From contig NC_056001.1 of NCBI RefSeq assembly GCF_018446385.1, positions 12,580,672-12,644,671 on the forward strand: 64,000 nucleotides of DNA, given 5' to 3'. Position 1 is the stretch's first letter, and each line of letters begins with the position of its first letter. Positions 21,633-35,067 of the stretch are shown one piece after another. Source of the stretch: Zingiber officinale. Taxonomy: Eukaryota > Streptophyta > Magnoliopsida > Zingiberales > Zingiberaceae. The position numbers and the translations under genes were made by a program. The notes under the pieces were generated by a model. It was given only the letters and a program-made list of their open reading frames with translations. It did no database searches and had not been told where the DNA came from.

Positions 21633-22695
21633 TGAAAAAGAAGATGAAATATATATTGATGATCAAATTAAATTTCTTTTTTAAGAAAAGAAATGAGCTA
21701 AAATTTGTTCTTTTCCAATAAAAAAAATAAGGATATATATATATATATATATATAGATAATAGGATATGAATAAAATTTTATCAAATTCATCTTCATATT
21801 CATACATGAAAATATTCAGATCCAACTCAATTACTTGATTACTATTATCAGATAAAACTTCCTTCCATATCTTTCTCTATTCGATTGAATGTCAAATTCT
21901 CCATCTAGTTGAGAAGAAAATTGTTATATTCCTAATTTCTGACTTCGATTAGAACTCAATTATTTTTAAATAAATGCACCAAATAATGAAATTATGTCGA
22001 ACATTCACAACAATGAAACCATGATCTTTTAAGTAGGTGCACCCAAGGTGTAATACAAACGGTGAACGCATGACATCTTTGACGTAATAATCAGCGATCG
22101 ATTTTCAAGAACTGACGACCTGAAATTTACACCACCATGTGTTTATGACCTGTATATCTGTATGTACTTCCCTCCATATATGTGGAGTCGATACTAAGGG
22201 ACCGCTAAGTAGCGGATTTTTTTTTTTTTTTTTTTTGAATAGGTGCCAATTCTTTTGTCGGAAAAAAAAACTGATTCAACTGAAAATTCTCTATTCTCTT
22301 TTTCATCATGTCAATGTAGACAAAGCTCTTTTATCCCTCAAAACACTCCAAAGGCATGATCCAAACTTGCCTTTTGATTCATTAATTTAATGCAAGAAAT
22401 TATAATCAAATGAGCTTCCAACATTATGAATTTATTTACGAAACCCTCCAAGGTTTGAGTTTTACCTACGTACAATTATATTAATGACAGAAAGAATGTA
22501 CCATCTGCAAAAACACTTAATAGTAATCAACTGAGCATTACTCATAAACATCTGAGCTCAACGCCACTATTAAGATTTCTGATTGCTAACACCCTTGTTC
22601 TCTGGGTAAACGACTTTTACACTGATAAGATCAGCTGAACAATAATCAACCATCACATTTTGAATAAGTTCGAGAGCAAACCTTCTTGTGGTTCA

Positions 22696-25600
22696 TTAGT
22701 CATACAAACCCTCCTGCTCCCACACGTCTGCAAGAAAATGTATCATTTCCTGTCATCAAAAGAAACAGTTTGAAAAAAAAAAAAATCTAACACTGGAACT
22801 AATTTCATCATGCAGGCTACTTATTATGTTACAGATCTAGCTTTTACCCATAGAGGAACAGGCCGTGGAAATGGTTTGTTACTCACAAGCAAATTATCAT
22901 ATGTTGCATTCCATCTGCATTCACAAAAGTAAGAATTATGTCAATTCCAATTTTTGTGTTAAAGATTGAGAGATAATCCAATTCCTTTTCATATTTCATG
23001 CTTGAAATTTATTGGGCCGTAGATTATGATCTGATCTTAAACATCCTGTTCTGAAGAATATATATATCCATTAAGATTGGGAGATCTGCCAAACAGTCCC
23101 TCCACATGGCATAATGTTGGAATAGATAGAGGCTAATGGATTTGTAGACTTATATGACACAATAATAAAAAATTAGTACAAGGATTTTTATGCAGTATCC
23201 TTGCTCTTACAGTGTGGAAGGAATTTAGTCGACAATATACCTTAACCTAGATTCTTGAACACGCCGTGGTTGGACAATGGGCTTTTTGTCTCCAATCCAT
23301 TGTTGTCTTGTTTGATTCCATAGAACAAGACCTGTGAGATGTTCATAGTGTTTAATGCAGCGTATTGGATATCTCAACAACATTCAAGTGAAACTCTGTT
23401 GATAATGAAACCATTATCTACTTTTTTTGGCCTTTTGGTGTAAGATCTACAATTATAGATATCTTAAAGGCAAATGTATCTTAATAGTCATAGCAATGCC
23501 ATTGTCTAGTATGTATATGAGTGAAAGACAGCGCATTAACTAATCAGACAGTCCATTATGTAGTCTTAGTTGCAGATATTTTCAAGCGGAAATAATTGAA
23601 AGGATAAACCATCAATAATTGCTACTTTTTCCCAAGAAATTTAAAGGATTGTTAGATGAGTTTTTTTTTTCACAAACCATGATTTACAAATTCCAGAGCA
23701 TTGCTTGTACTTCCCATTCCATGGTGATCAAGGGAGGCTGGTGCCAAGGTACTAATTGACGACATGCTCCTTTGTGATTGAGCTCTGCTGTTTTCCATAT
23801 CATGTGTGCTTGTACTCAAAATTTCCTCAGTCACACTAGATTTTTTCATCGTTTGACCTTGGATTTTCAAACCCCTAGAAGGCTCATCAACAGTAATAGT
23901 TGGAGCAGGCTTGGTACAACATTCAAGACAACCTCTGCACTGCAACAAAACAGATAGAACTTGTTGGAAGTATCACATACTAAAATAGGTTTATAAAATA
24001 TACAAGCTCCATTATGAAGAAAAAAGGAAAACAGTAACAATACAAAAAAGGTAAACATCACATTAGGAAATAGAGCGCCATCAAATAATATGATAACTTT
24101 CACAGACCAGACAATGGATATTTGGAATAAATTTTCCTGACCAGAATCTACCTTCAAAACTATGATGGTGCATTTGATTCACAGAACAAAGGAGGCAAGG
24201 AATAGAATAGCTTTTCTTAGATAATGGAATAGACAAAGGATACAGAGGAACAAATATTCCTTAGTTCAATTCATGGAATAGAATAATATTGAAATAACAT
24301 TTTTTTTATGTTTGGTTTGTGGAAATTTTATAAAGAATAGACAAGAAATACTTTTGACAATGATAAATATCCTTACTTTAAATTATTTGTCCAGTCTGTC
24401 CATTCAACCTGATCAGTCCGCTAGGTCTGACAGACTCATCCAGTGTGATGAAGCTGACTGGCCAAACCAGTCCATCTAACTCAACCAAGGATAACGGCTC
24501 AACTAGGGCCGACCTACCAAGCTAGCGACCCAATTGGCCCAGCAGGGGTGATCAGCTCCATAGCCCATATAGCTCGTTCATGTGGCAAAAGGCGAAGTCG
24601 CTCGCCCCCAGCGCCCCCGCCGCACCCGACCCAAGGCCATCACGAGGGAGGTAAATCACAGCATCCTGAGCGAGCATGTGGCAGGTGGGGTGAGTTGCAC
24701 AGGGACCGGGGATTTACGCCCGACTACCCTGAGTTTCGACCCCGCGACCTCATGTGGCAAGCATCCCACCACATACCAAATTAATCCCATATAGCTCGTT
24801 CAGCCTGTTTGGTGGGTGTTCACTTTGCTCATTCATTATAATTTTTTTGGGACAATTAAAAATAATAAGAATGTGTTTTCTTTGGAGAATTAGAATAGAT
24901 GAGTAGCAACTACTAAAATAGAACATGGAATAACTATTTTTTATTAATATTGAATCACAATTCCATTAGAATTGATATTTTGAGTAACTTCTTATAACCA
25001 AAGCTAGAAATATTAATTCCATGGCAATCCACAGGATATATAATAGTTATTCTTGTGTATCAAATACACCAATGACTGCAATCCACAGGGTCATGAATTG
25101 CTGCCAGAATCACAAGGCCACAATTAGCTAAGTGATGGAGAATCTCCAAGGCCCCCATACAATGATACAGCTTCGTACACTGGGTTAAAGCCATTGCTAG
25201 AGTAACAGTCCCCTATGGACTAAATTTAGAATCATCAGGTTTTGCATTAGATCATACACATGACTAAACCAAATATGATAACAACAACCATGTGAGGTCT
25301 GATGAAACTTCTTACAGTGTGTTAAAGCCATTGCTATAGTAACAGTCCCACATGGACTAGTGTCTTGTAACGTACTAGACTGCATAAAAATCACATACAA
25401 CAAGAACAAGAATACAAGATCCACGATGTGAATTTTATCCTGCTCTTGTAACTTCATGTATGACTTCATCCTTAATTAGATCATTTGCATTACATTAAAT
25501 TATGTTAAATAGAGTTTCCTTAAGTAAGAAAATAATCAAGGTAGTTTCCTGCAACAAAGAGTTTTAGATATATTAGATTTAATAATATGAGTCAACAACT

Positions 25601-26533
25601 TGAAAAAGATATCATTACTAGGATAAATTGGAGTAGTTGAACAGGAGAGAAGATTTTGGAGTCTTATTTAGTTGTGTGCCACTTCTGCTAAAGAAAAAGC
25701 TTATGAAACTATTGATAGTTAGGAAACAACATGCAGAAATGCCAATTGAAATAGAGATGAAAATGCAAAGATAAAGTTCCAGAGTTACTAGAAAAGATTA
25801 ATAACAATACTACATACTAGAACAAAGAGGATTAGATCAAATAGATGATAAAATAAGAAAAAATGGTTAGGATGGTACAAATATATTCTGAGAAGAGTAA
25901 TAGTTTCATAGTTAGACAAGTGGATTAGAGTGAAATTGAAGATGTAATTCAGAAATTGAAATTATACTTTACCCTTTTTTGACTTCTTATTTTTCAAACA
26001 ATAAGTTTCTAAGTCCCGCCAATAAATGATGCTAGATTACTTCTATCTATACATATGGCTAATTCTTCAAATTTGACCGAACCCGCACACGAGAATTGAA
26101 GTATACAGCTTTGATTTCTTAATTTATATATTCGATCCTAAACAAGATTCACTTTCCCTTTCTAAAATGGTTGACTTCTCTTGCTACTTTGCTTAGCATT
26201 AGTATGACAATCTAAAGCATTCGCACCCAATTTAGAAGCTGCTCAAATCATCAGCAGGAAGTTAGTATTTTTTTCCCCCCTGAAAAGCATTCCTGTGATA
26301 GTGATCCCCCTTTTCACAAAAATCAATTCTTGCGGATGAATATACAAAGTGAAAGACAAAGACCAACAAATCAATAGCTACGTGCATCAACTCTCGCTTA
26401 TTTAAAAACAAAACAATCAACCTCGTGCTTACTCTGCCACCATCAGACCTCGCGAGAAAAAAACATCTAACTGAATGGAAAAAAGTTCCAGTGCCTTGGG
26501 AGTTGTACGCTACAAACTTTACCCGTACCCCAT
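22696..26533 (-). CDS. Plant DUF4050 / Gag1-like clamp family protein
   Basis: Five exons on the minus strand join in phase with GT-AG borders: 26523-26533, 23678-23934, 23241-23331, 22848-22914 and 22696-22749. Total 480 nt, 159 residues. The core LVLWNQTRQQWIGDKK, then WNATYDNLLVSNKPFPRPVP, then FLADVWEQEGLYD and stop is the conserved signature of the plant DUF4050 family (PF13259). Molecular function is unknown. The first coding exon is only 11 nt and gives MGYG. With the next exon the N-terminus reads MGYGGCLECC, a Gly2 and Cys cluster compatible with N-myristoylation and palmitoylation; that exon-1 assignment is inference from a strong donor and phase. The middle is Ser-rich and probably disordered. 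The 2.6-kb first intron holds a SINE. A frame at 23670-23948 runs past both ends of the second exon. Confidence 0.88.
24581..24785 (-). mobile_element. tRNA-derived SINE in DUF4050 intron 1
   Basis: A 205-bp GC-rich insert with a perfect 17-bp direct repeat, CCCATATAGCTCGTTCA (24564-24580 and 24786-24802). On the minus strand a B-box-like GGGTCGAAACTC lies near the 5' end. The 3' end reads CCTTTTGCCACA, like the SINE at 14974, so both probably belong to related families. Confidence 0.85.
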
Positions 26534-26706
26534 GGAGGCGGAGAGGAGGAGGACGGCCCAACAGAGACGGATCGGCAAAGTAGCATCTAGCTTCCGCCCT
26601 CAGAACCACCAACCACCGCACGATCGTCGCCGGGAAACCCACGTGTTCATCGACTCTGGCAATCGATCGTTGAAAGCCTTTGGCTTCAGATTCCACGCAA
26701 ACCCTT

Positions 26707-26710
<4 letters not shown>

Positions 26711-26743
<33 letters not shown>
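26711..26743. repeat. CT/GA microsatellite in the DUF4050 5' leader
   Basis: About 16 CT repeats on the plus strand (GA on the coding strand), about 180 bp upstream of the proposed start codon. GA-rich leaders are common in plant genes. The DNA between it and 26523 is markedly GC-richer than its surroundings and probably forms the 5' UTR. Confidence 0.75.
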
Positions 26744-26744
<1 letters not shown>

Positions 26745-27203
26745 GTCCCCATTTGGTGCTGATTCCGTGGTGGGGCCAAAGCGATCTTTGCGTTTTGCTC
26801 CGTTAGCATAATGTATATTAATAATACGACCAAACGTTGAAATTGGACGAAATTTTGACTTTGCACTGGATAACTATGTGGTAAAAGGTATTCATCATGG
26901 GCTTTAGTTTAATGAAGAAAGTAAATCATGCTATTTTTGCGGTTTTTCTAGGTGAAAAAGATTTTAATCCCTAAATTGTACCTAGTTAGCTATGCATAAA
27001 TAATGCAGGACTCTTATTATATATTTTTCTAAAGACACCATTACTTGCCCAGGATAATAATACAGTAATACAACGCTTTCTCAGTATCTTATAAAAGATT
27101 AAGTTTCAGTTTCGTTAAATTAATGAATAATTATTTTTTAATAAATGATTAACCTAAGGGCTTCATAATTTTGACCGATAAAAAAATTTGATTTTTTTTT
27201 ATC

Positions 27204-27241
<38 letters not shown>

Positions 27242-28134
27242 TTGAACCAGAGCGAAGGTCAAACCAGTTCGATCACTGAACTAATTTATGAGACAAAGTC
27301 AGGTACTTTTGTAGCTTTGCTAATGTTTCCTTGTAACAATATTATATCCTCTTGTTTGAAATTTATGATCCTTATAATATTTTAATAAAATGAGTATCTA
27401 CTACTTAATATTTGTTTCTTAAAAAATCATATAGAGAATAGAATAGCTACTCAATCCAAATGCACATAGTTTTTTTTACTGAATTTTTGTCATGGAAACT
27501 ATGGATGATATTTCGTTTTCCATTTTCTTTCCCCCAAGAACATGCCGTCTACTACTTCTCTAGTGTCAAATAAAGCGCATAAAAACAAAAACAAAAAAAA
27601 AGTGGGTAAAAATGCAGAAAGAAATTGGAAATGCTCTAATTCTGCAGTGTCTCAAGACTCTTCCGTGTTAATAAATGACACCGATGTATTCTAATTGGTA
27701 CATACTACTTACACCGCTTCAATATCAATTCAATGCATGAAGATGAAGTAAAGCCTCTGCCAAATTTGATATCCTTGCTGATGACAAAAAGCCTCCATTT
27801 GCTGAGATAGCACAATTTCGCGGATCTCCCTAATCATTAGAAGAGATATCAGATGCAGTTGTCGAGTCTAAAGTTCCAGGATTCCACTGTGCTTCCTCCT
27901 TGTATCATAAATTGAACCAGCAACAGGTATCTTAGGAGATGATTATTCAAGACTAATATATATACATTTATATCAAGCAAATCATTCCTGTGATTAAACT
28001 AAAATTAGGTTTTAGAACATTTTTTATCAATCTAAAAGAATAAATGAAATCTTAGATTATATCAATGAGGCATTGTTGTACTTATAATAATAATGGTGGA
28101 AGGTATTAGAAGAAACCAAATTTTGGCTACTTGA
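26744..28134. other. AT-rich intergenic DNA
   Basis: Likely promoter of the DUF4050 gene at its left end, then AT-rich DNA with a TA microsatellite (about 27208-27241). No gene was seen. Confidence 0.65.
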
Positions 28135-28814
28135 CTAGAAATATGTCTTCTCCTGAAGCCTTGGACTGAACAGCAGCTCAACAGCTTCTATACTTCTCCA
28201 TGCCAACTCCCTTTGCTCTTCGGAATATTTAGCTTGTTCCTCGTTGTCTAGGTATTGCTGTTGACACATTTCAAACAACTCACTATACATGTCGAGGAAC
28301 ATCTTACGAATATTAGCTGTTAGACCATAAACAGATTGGTTCCAATGGCTTTGCATGTTCTTCTCTAGTGCCTCAAATATGATGGGCAGTATCACACTGC
28401 AGTTTTGGGCGACTAAGCTCACAATGTGATCATTTTTCAAACAGAGAAACAAAAGATTCACCAATCAATTTTTTTTTTTAGCAAATTTTTTCCTTTCATG
28501 TTAGTGTTGAAAATTTTGTACAACTATGGAAATATGCAACATCGGCAAAAGCAGTACAGGAGAAAATCACGACTAAATAATGTGGTCGTTGTTATAATCT
28601 CACTAGTTAAATGTTAAAGGCACTGGCGGAATCACATAGCTTATCAGGAATTTACACCTTGGTCCAAGAAACTGATATCTATGATGATGGTTTGACGAAA
28701 AAGAAGTCTTAAAATAAGTTCAACGAGCAACATAAAAGAGAGATGGACAAAGAAACAAACCTGAAAGTGAGAACTACAGAGGCAGCAAGCAATCTTCTTG
28801 AAGAAAGGAACAAT

Positions 28815-29384
28815 TGACGCTGGGTAGGATAGCAATTATCTTGCGGGATAATGAGAAGACGAAAAATTGAGGAGAAGACAAAAAGAGGAACCTCCAAGAA
28901 GAAATTTTTTTATTAAAATTAGAGGGTTAATCCCTCAGCATCTAAACATGACTCTTATATAGACCACAACCTAAGACTCAAATAAGGAAAGAAATTACAA
29001 TTAATAAATCTTAATTCCAATATGATAAAGAAAGGAAATAGATTTTTATCCAAAAAGAAAAAGAAAAGTAATTAACTTAACGATCTTAAGACATGGATCA
29101 AGACAAATCCTCTCTAAAACATACCAAAAAAATAAATATTACCCTAAATACCTCCAAAAATATAAATTACCAAAAATAGCAAAAAGACCCTGAAAAGGGT
29201 TTAGACGGTAGAATTTGGAGATGAAAATTTGACGGTTAAGGTTACAGTGGTTACAAACGTAGGTTTTCAAATTCTGCACGTGTGACGACAGACGGAGCCC
29301 GATTCCGAGTCTCAATTCAAAAGTTATGTCTGTTTGAAATTTGAAGGCTCATATTGGGTTTCAACATGGGTCGAGCCTGCATCA
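28815..29384 (-). repeat. 3' LTR of the gypsy element
   Basis: Starts TGACGCTGGG and ends TGCATCA on the plus strand. About 70 bp longer than the other LTR, mostly from one block near 29310-29360. Confidence 0.85.
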
Positions 29385-32300
29385 GTCTCCCCGGCTTGAA
29401 AAGAACTCGCTCTCAAGTTCATATTAACTTCATTAGTAACCGTCGAATAAGGAGTTAGATGCTTCACATTGAAGACATCAAAAGCCTTCAAATGACTAGG
29501 AAGACGCAATTTGTAGGCATTGTCGTTAATCTTCTGTAGTATCTCGCATGGTTCGATTTTTTGATCCTTTAGCTTATTTTATTTTCCAACAACGAAGCGA
29601 TCATGAGTTAATACAGCCTATACAAAATTTCTAATCTCAAAAAGTATCTGTCGACGATGACAATCGACCTAAGCCTTATATTTAGTATTGCTTTCCATAA
29701 TTATCAGTTTCACCTACTCATGAAGACTTTGAAGATCTTCTGTCATCTCATCTGCTTTAGAACTAATTGCTCTACACGTGGAACAGGGGCTAAGTCTAGA
29801 ACTCTTAATGGATTCCGACCATAGACAATCTCAAAAGAACTCAATCCCGTAGTTCTATTTTTCAATGTGTCATAGGCTCTTGAGGTAATGTCAAGTCCCA
29901 CTGCTTTGACTTAATTCCTGTAAGACATCTCAGAAGATTATCTAGACTCTGATTCGCCACCTCAGTTTGTCCATCCGTTTGAGGGTGGTAAACACTGCTA
30001 AAGTTTAACTGTGTTCCCAATTTCCCCTATAAGCTCTTCCAGAAGTGACTGATGAATTTGGTATCTCGATCTGAAGTCATGAACCGAGTAACACCATGTA
30101 AACGTACGATCTCCTTAAAGTAAAGATGGGCAATCCGCGCAACATCCATAGTCTTCTTGCAAACTACGAAATGCGCCATCTTTGAGAATCGGTCAACAAC
30201 AACAAGAACTGAGTTTGAAGCTCGTTGGGTGCAGGATAATCCCAATATGAAATCCATGTTGACATCGAGACAAGGAGCTTCAGGAACAAGTATGGGAGTG
30301 TACAAGCCTGCATTGGTTAGAATCTCCTTACACCGGTGGCATGCAAAACATCGATCAACAAAGTGAGCCACATCGCTGGTCAACTTGGGCTAATAGAAAT
30401 TGGTAGAGATGAGGGTCGGTGTCTTATCACGTCCAAAGTGCTCCTCATTATGAAGCTCGCTCATAATTTGCTGCCTTAGAGAGCAGTCTGGAATGTACAA
30501 TTGCAACCCGCGAAATAGGTAACTATTATGCAAAATAAAATCATGTCGATAATCATCATGTACCTCTTCGAATATCCTTCCGAATGATAGGTCAGTTGCA
30601 TACATATCTGGAAAAACCTCAAAGCCCACGATGCTAGTACTCATGGTGGTGAATAATGAAAAACGCTGACTCAGGGCATCTGCGACACGGTTCAAACTTC
30701 CAGCTTGGTGCCTTAGTGTAAAGGTGAACTCTTGCAAGTAAGTCACCCACTTAGCATGCCACCTGCTCTGTTTGTGTTGACCATTGATATACTTTAATGT
30801 TTCATAATCAATGAACAGGATGAATTCCTTCTAGAAGGGAGTGTCACCAATGTTTCAAAGACTGCACTATAGCATAGAACTCCAAGTCATAGGTAAAATA
30901 ATTTTTCTTGGACTCAGAGAGGTTCTCATTGAAGAAAGTAATTGGTCACCCAGATTGACTCAAAACAACCCTGATACCTATGCCGGATGCATCACAGTTG
31001 ATCTCAAATAAACTATCAAAATCAAGAAGAGTAGAACTGGTGTTTCGATCATCCTTTGTTTGACCAGTTGAAAGCTAGCCTCTGCTTCTTCAGACTACTT
31101 GAACTCCCTTCCCTTGAGACACTCGTTGATAGGAGCAATCAGAGTGCTAACATTTCTGATGAACCAGTTGTAGAAAGAAGCTAAGCCATGGAAACTTTTG
31201 ACATCGTGTAAGGTACTCGGTTGAGGCCACTCCAGGATTGCATCTATCATTGTTTGATCTGCATGTACACCATCAGTATACACAATAAAGCCAAGGAGAG
31301 TTACCAATGTAGTAAAGAAAGAACACTTCTTCTTGCTTACAAATAAGCACTCCGTTTTCAACTTTTCAAATATAGCACGAAGATGATCGAAGTGTGATGT
31401 CTATGTCGGACTGTAAACAAGGATGTCATCAAAGTATACCATTATAAACTTTCTCATAAAGGGGCACAAGATCTGATGCATAAACTCATGAAGGTGTCGG
31501 GTGCATTGGACAATCCAAAAGGCATGATCATCCACTCATATAGCCCATGTTGCGTCTTGAATGTCGTCTTCCATACATCACCAAACCTTAAGGTCAATTT
31601 TTTAGAAGACCTTAGAACAGGATAGCTAGTCTAACATGTCATCCAAGCGGGCAATTGGAAATATGTACTTCATTGTAATCTTGTTGATGGCTCTATTATC
31701 GACACATATATGTCATGAAGTCATCCTTCTTCGATACTAGTAGCAGAAATAGCGCAGGGGCTCGTGCTCTTTCGGATGTATCCCGTTTCGAGCAATTCCA
31801 CCACCTGATGTTGCAATTCTTCTTCTTCCTTAGGGCTAAGATAATAAGCTGGCCGAGTAGGTAAACTCGACCCTGGAACAAGGTCAATTTGATGTTGGAT
31901 ATCTCGCATAGGTGGTAGCAGCTGTTGTACTTTGGCTAGTAACTCAGCATCCATGGTCGAAGCAATGTTTTGTCATGGTAGCAAAGCATATACAACTCCA
32001 TGCTCTACTTTATCTAAAAACCTGAATATAGAAAGCAGATTAGTATTTTTAGCTACCGAAATTGGAGTAGTTCCTTCCCGCCGTGGCTCCAACACAATTT
32101 TTTCCCCCTTAATGTTAAGGGTATAGGTATTCTTCCACCCATCATAAACAGCATTGCGATCATACTGCCAAGGTCGGCCCAACAATACATGACATGCATC
32201 CATGACCACCACATCACACCAAACACTATCAAAATACGTGCCAATCGAAAAGGAAACGAGACATCACCGGTCTACTGTTACCTCATTTTCTTTATTTAAC

Positions 32301-33653
32301 CAAGATAACTTGTAGGGTTTAGGATGGCGGTCTATCTTCAGTTGTAATTTCTGGACAACCTCTACAGATATTAATTACATTCTCACAACTCCGTTGTTGA
32401 TAATCATCTTGCAGACTTTATCCGCGATGGTGCAGGTAGTATGAAAAATATTGGTTCTCAATCAATCATCCCCCGAATTACCCTTGGGAGTCAGCAGACT
32501 CTTACGAATGACCAAAGTCTCATGATCATCACCATAAATCACTTCGTCAGATACTTCATACATCGGATCGCCAATTGTTGTTGTATCTTCTATCACTTCT
32601 TCCTCGATCAATAAGCTTTTGCCCTCGGATCAATAGAAGAGGGATTCCTACATTGGTGTGCCATATATCCTTATAAGCCACCACATTGATAATATCTGAC
32701 GACCTTAGTGTAAACCTGTGGTGATCGTTGCGGTGGTCGCTGCGATGGTTGTTGTAGTGGCTGCTAATGTGAAAGACGAGAATTTTGAGGGCGAGCTAGC
32801 TGATTGTTCTGGTTGTCTCTCCCCGCTAGTTTCCTTTTTTGTTGCATTTCATCCGCCATTGCACGTTGAAAGGCCTTTGACACCGTCGAGAGTGAATAAA
32901 GACTGAGAGCATCTTTTAAGGCTAAGCACAGACCCCCTAAGTAACGTGTCACTTGCTGCTCCTCCGTCTCAGATAGATCATTTCAGACCACTAGCTGGAA
33001 ATACTCTTTTGTATATTCGTCGACCGATCTCGCACCCTATCTTAATGAGTGAAGTCGCTAGAACAGAGTTTAGGTATAGGTGAAGGGAAGAAAGTATTCC
33101 TTCATGTTTTCCCTCATATCTTCCCAGATAGTTATTTGGGATTTACCTTGTTTGTCCAGAGAGCGTCGCATTTGTTCCCACCATGCTGATGCTCACCCTT
33201 TGAGTCTGATGACAATTAACTTCACTTTCATCCGATCTGGAACTCGCTTATAGTCGAAGATCTGCTCTACTTTGTTGATCAGTTGATGAAGACCTATACT
33301 CGCAACGAACCAGAAAATTCAGGCAGATCCCAAAATCCGAAGTCTCCAGTCGATTCCTCTCGTTCAAGACGTTCACGAGGTGAGTCTCACCGGTGATATG
33401 GGTTCTCAAAGGAACACTCAAATCCATGAAATGAAATCTCACGGTCTTCGAAATCTCGCGCCATCATATGCTAAGTTAAATCTACAACTTGCCTCCGTAA
33501 ATCCTCAATCGGCAATCATCATTATGTCCTGAACGCTCCGACAACGGTGCTCAGCTTCTTCCGATGAAGCCTGCCTATTGTTGCGATCGCGACAATGACC
33601 ACGACGACCTGCCATTGGATCAATGGATGACCTTCTCATGCTCTGATACCAAC

Positions 33654-34154
33654 TGACGCCGGACAAGATAGCGATTATCTTGAGAACTAACGAAAAGACG
33701 AAAAATTGAGGAGAAGACAAGAAGAGGAACCTCTAAGAAAGAAACTTTTTATTAAAATTAGAGGGTTAATCCCTCAACATATAAACATGACTCTTATATA
33801 GACCATAACCTAAGACTCAAAGGAAATAAATTACAATTAACAAATCTTAATTTCAATATGGTAAAGAAAGGAAATAGATTTTTATCCAAAAAGAAAAGTA
33901 ATTAACTTAACGATCTTAACTCAACCAAGACATGGATCAAGATAAATTCTTTCTAAAAAATACTAGGAATATAAAAATTACCCTAAATATCCAAAAAAAA
34001 AAAAATTAACAAAAACAGCAAAAAAAGATTTGGGGCTGAAAATTTGATAGTTATGGTTACACCGGTAATAAACATAGGTTTTCAAATTCTGCACGTGTGA
34101 CGACAAACAGAGTCTGATTCCGAGCCCGAGTCAACATGAATTCACGTTGCACCA
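33654..34154 (-). repeat. 5' LTR of the gypsy element
   Basis: Starts TGACGCCGGA and ends TTGCACCA on the plus strand. Flanked inside by the tRNA primer site at about 33639-33652 and outside by the pseudogene sequence resuming at GCACCG. Confidence 0.85.
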
Positions 34155-34615
34155 ATAATGCACCGTTGGAACTCTGCCGGTTGGGTTCCCTCCAGCATTT
34201 TTTCCAACTTCCCAAGGAATATCACTTCCTTCTAACAATTAGCAATGGGTCAATACTTCAACATCCACCTAATGACTGTATCAACCAACTTATAATCTTT
34301 CTCGACAAATTGTACAATGCAGTAGGAGAGTTGCTGATGGTACACCCCAATAGTAATGCAATAGATTTCGGCTGATGCAATGGGATGAGAGCACGTACAA
34401 GGAACAACTTGTGCTCCTCCTTCATCAGCAAGGTGAATCCATTAATTATACTGCCAAGGATCTCCAACAGTTCAACGATGTCGCTGTGCCTCTCGGTCTC
34501 GAAGATAAACTGGTAGAAGATGTTATTGATGGATTTGCGAATAAAAGGGCGGTGGACCATGAACTTGTCGTATATGCGATGGAGGATTGTCTTAAGATAC
34601 TCACGTTAGCAAGGG

Positions 34616-34808
34616 GAGTTGAGATCCTCTGTCCCATTTTGGGGACAGAGGATCTCAACTCGAGGAGTTGAGATCCTCTGTCCCCAAAATGGGGTGTCCC
34701 CATGTCCCCTCGCCGATCGGACGGGTTAAATCATATCTCAAAGATGCAGTGCACATCACGAGGTCATCATGATCGTCCGATCGGCGAGGGGACAGAGGAT
34801 CTCAACTC
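34616..34808. mobile_element. MULE-type MITE A in the PP2A pseudogene
   Basis: Terminal inverted repeats start GAGTTGAGATCCTCTGTCCC. Flanked by a perfect 9-bp target duplication TAGCAAGGG (34607-34615 and 34809-34817), the length made by Mutator-like transposases. The left end carries an extra 46-bp palindrome (34616-34661) made of the left tip and its inverted copy, followed by GAG and a complete inner element. No coding capacity. Confidence 0.92.
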
Positions 34809-34899
34809 TAGCAAGGGTCCCTCGAGTCGAAGAGGTCGAGGGGGCGGAGTACGAAGGAGTGGTAAATGTACCGCTTCACAATCTTGGTGTCAGTGTCGG

Positions 34900-35067
34900 G
34901 AGATGAGATCCTCTGTCCCCAAAATGCTGTGTCCCCATGTCCCAGCGCCGATCGGACGGACTAAATCACATCTTAAGAATGCAGTGTACATCATGAAAAT
35001 ATCATAGCCGTCCGATCGGCACTGGGACATGGGGACACAGCATTTTGGGGACAGAGGATCTCATCTC
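34900..35067. mobile_element. MULE-type MITE B in the PP2A pseudogene
   Basis: A 168-bp element that is almost entirely inverted repeat, with arms starting GAGATGAGATCCTCTGTCCC and extending about 60 bp. Perfect 9-bp target duplication CAGTGTCGG (34891-34899 and 35068-35076). Same family as the MITE at 34616; both share the central CCGATCGGACGG motif. Confidence 0.94.

Larger units (their letters stand above)
17208..22695. other. Intergenic region between carrier and DUF4050 genes
   Basis: Begins with the carrier 3' UTR (to about 17450). The rest is AT-rich with only short random frames. It contains a candidate SINE (18185-18395) and a duplicated AT-rich block (21456-21632). No gene, tRNA or intact element was recognised; the two flanking genes are convergent. 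Confidence 0.7.
28815..34154 (-). mobile_element. Ty3-gypsy LTR retrotransposon inserted in the PP2A pseudogene, broken
   Basis: LTRs at 28815-29384 (3') and 33654-34154 (5', shorter). Immediately inside the 5' LTR is a primer site TGGTATCAGAGC, complementary to initiator-Met tRNA. A purine-rich tract containing CCGGGGAGAC precedes the 3' LTR. On the minus strand the parts are Gag (about 32.7-33.6 kb), protease (about 32.0-32.2, with VLLGRPWQYDR), reverse transcriptase (about 31.1-31.95), RNase H (about 30.4-31.0) and integrase (about 29.4-30.38, with SDRDTKF). The order PR-RT-RH-IN is that of Ty3-gypsy. It is a fossil with many breaks (a dozen or more). Imperfect 5-bp flanks ACAAT and ATAAT fit a target duplication. 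The LTRs differ by many substitutions and indels, so it looks older than the copia element at 3193. Confidence 0.93.

Noticed and set aside
26262-26744. 160-codon minus-strand frame starting with Arg-Glu repeats
   Set aside because: The Arg-Glu run is translation of the GA microsatellite; the region is better explained as the DUF4050 5' leader and intron start.
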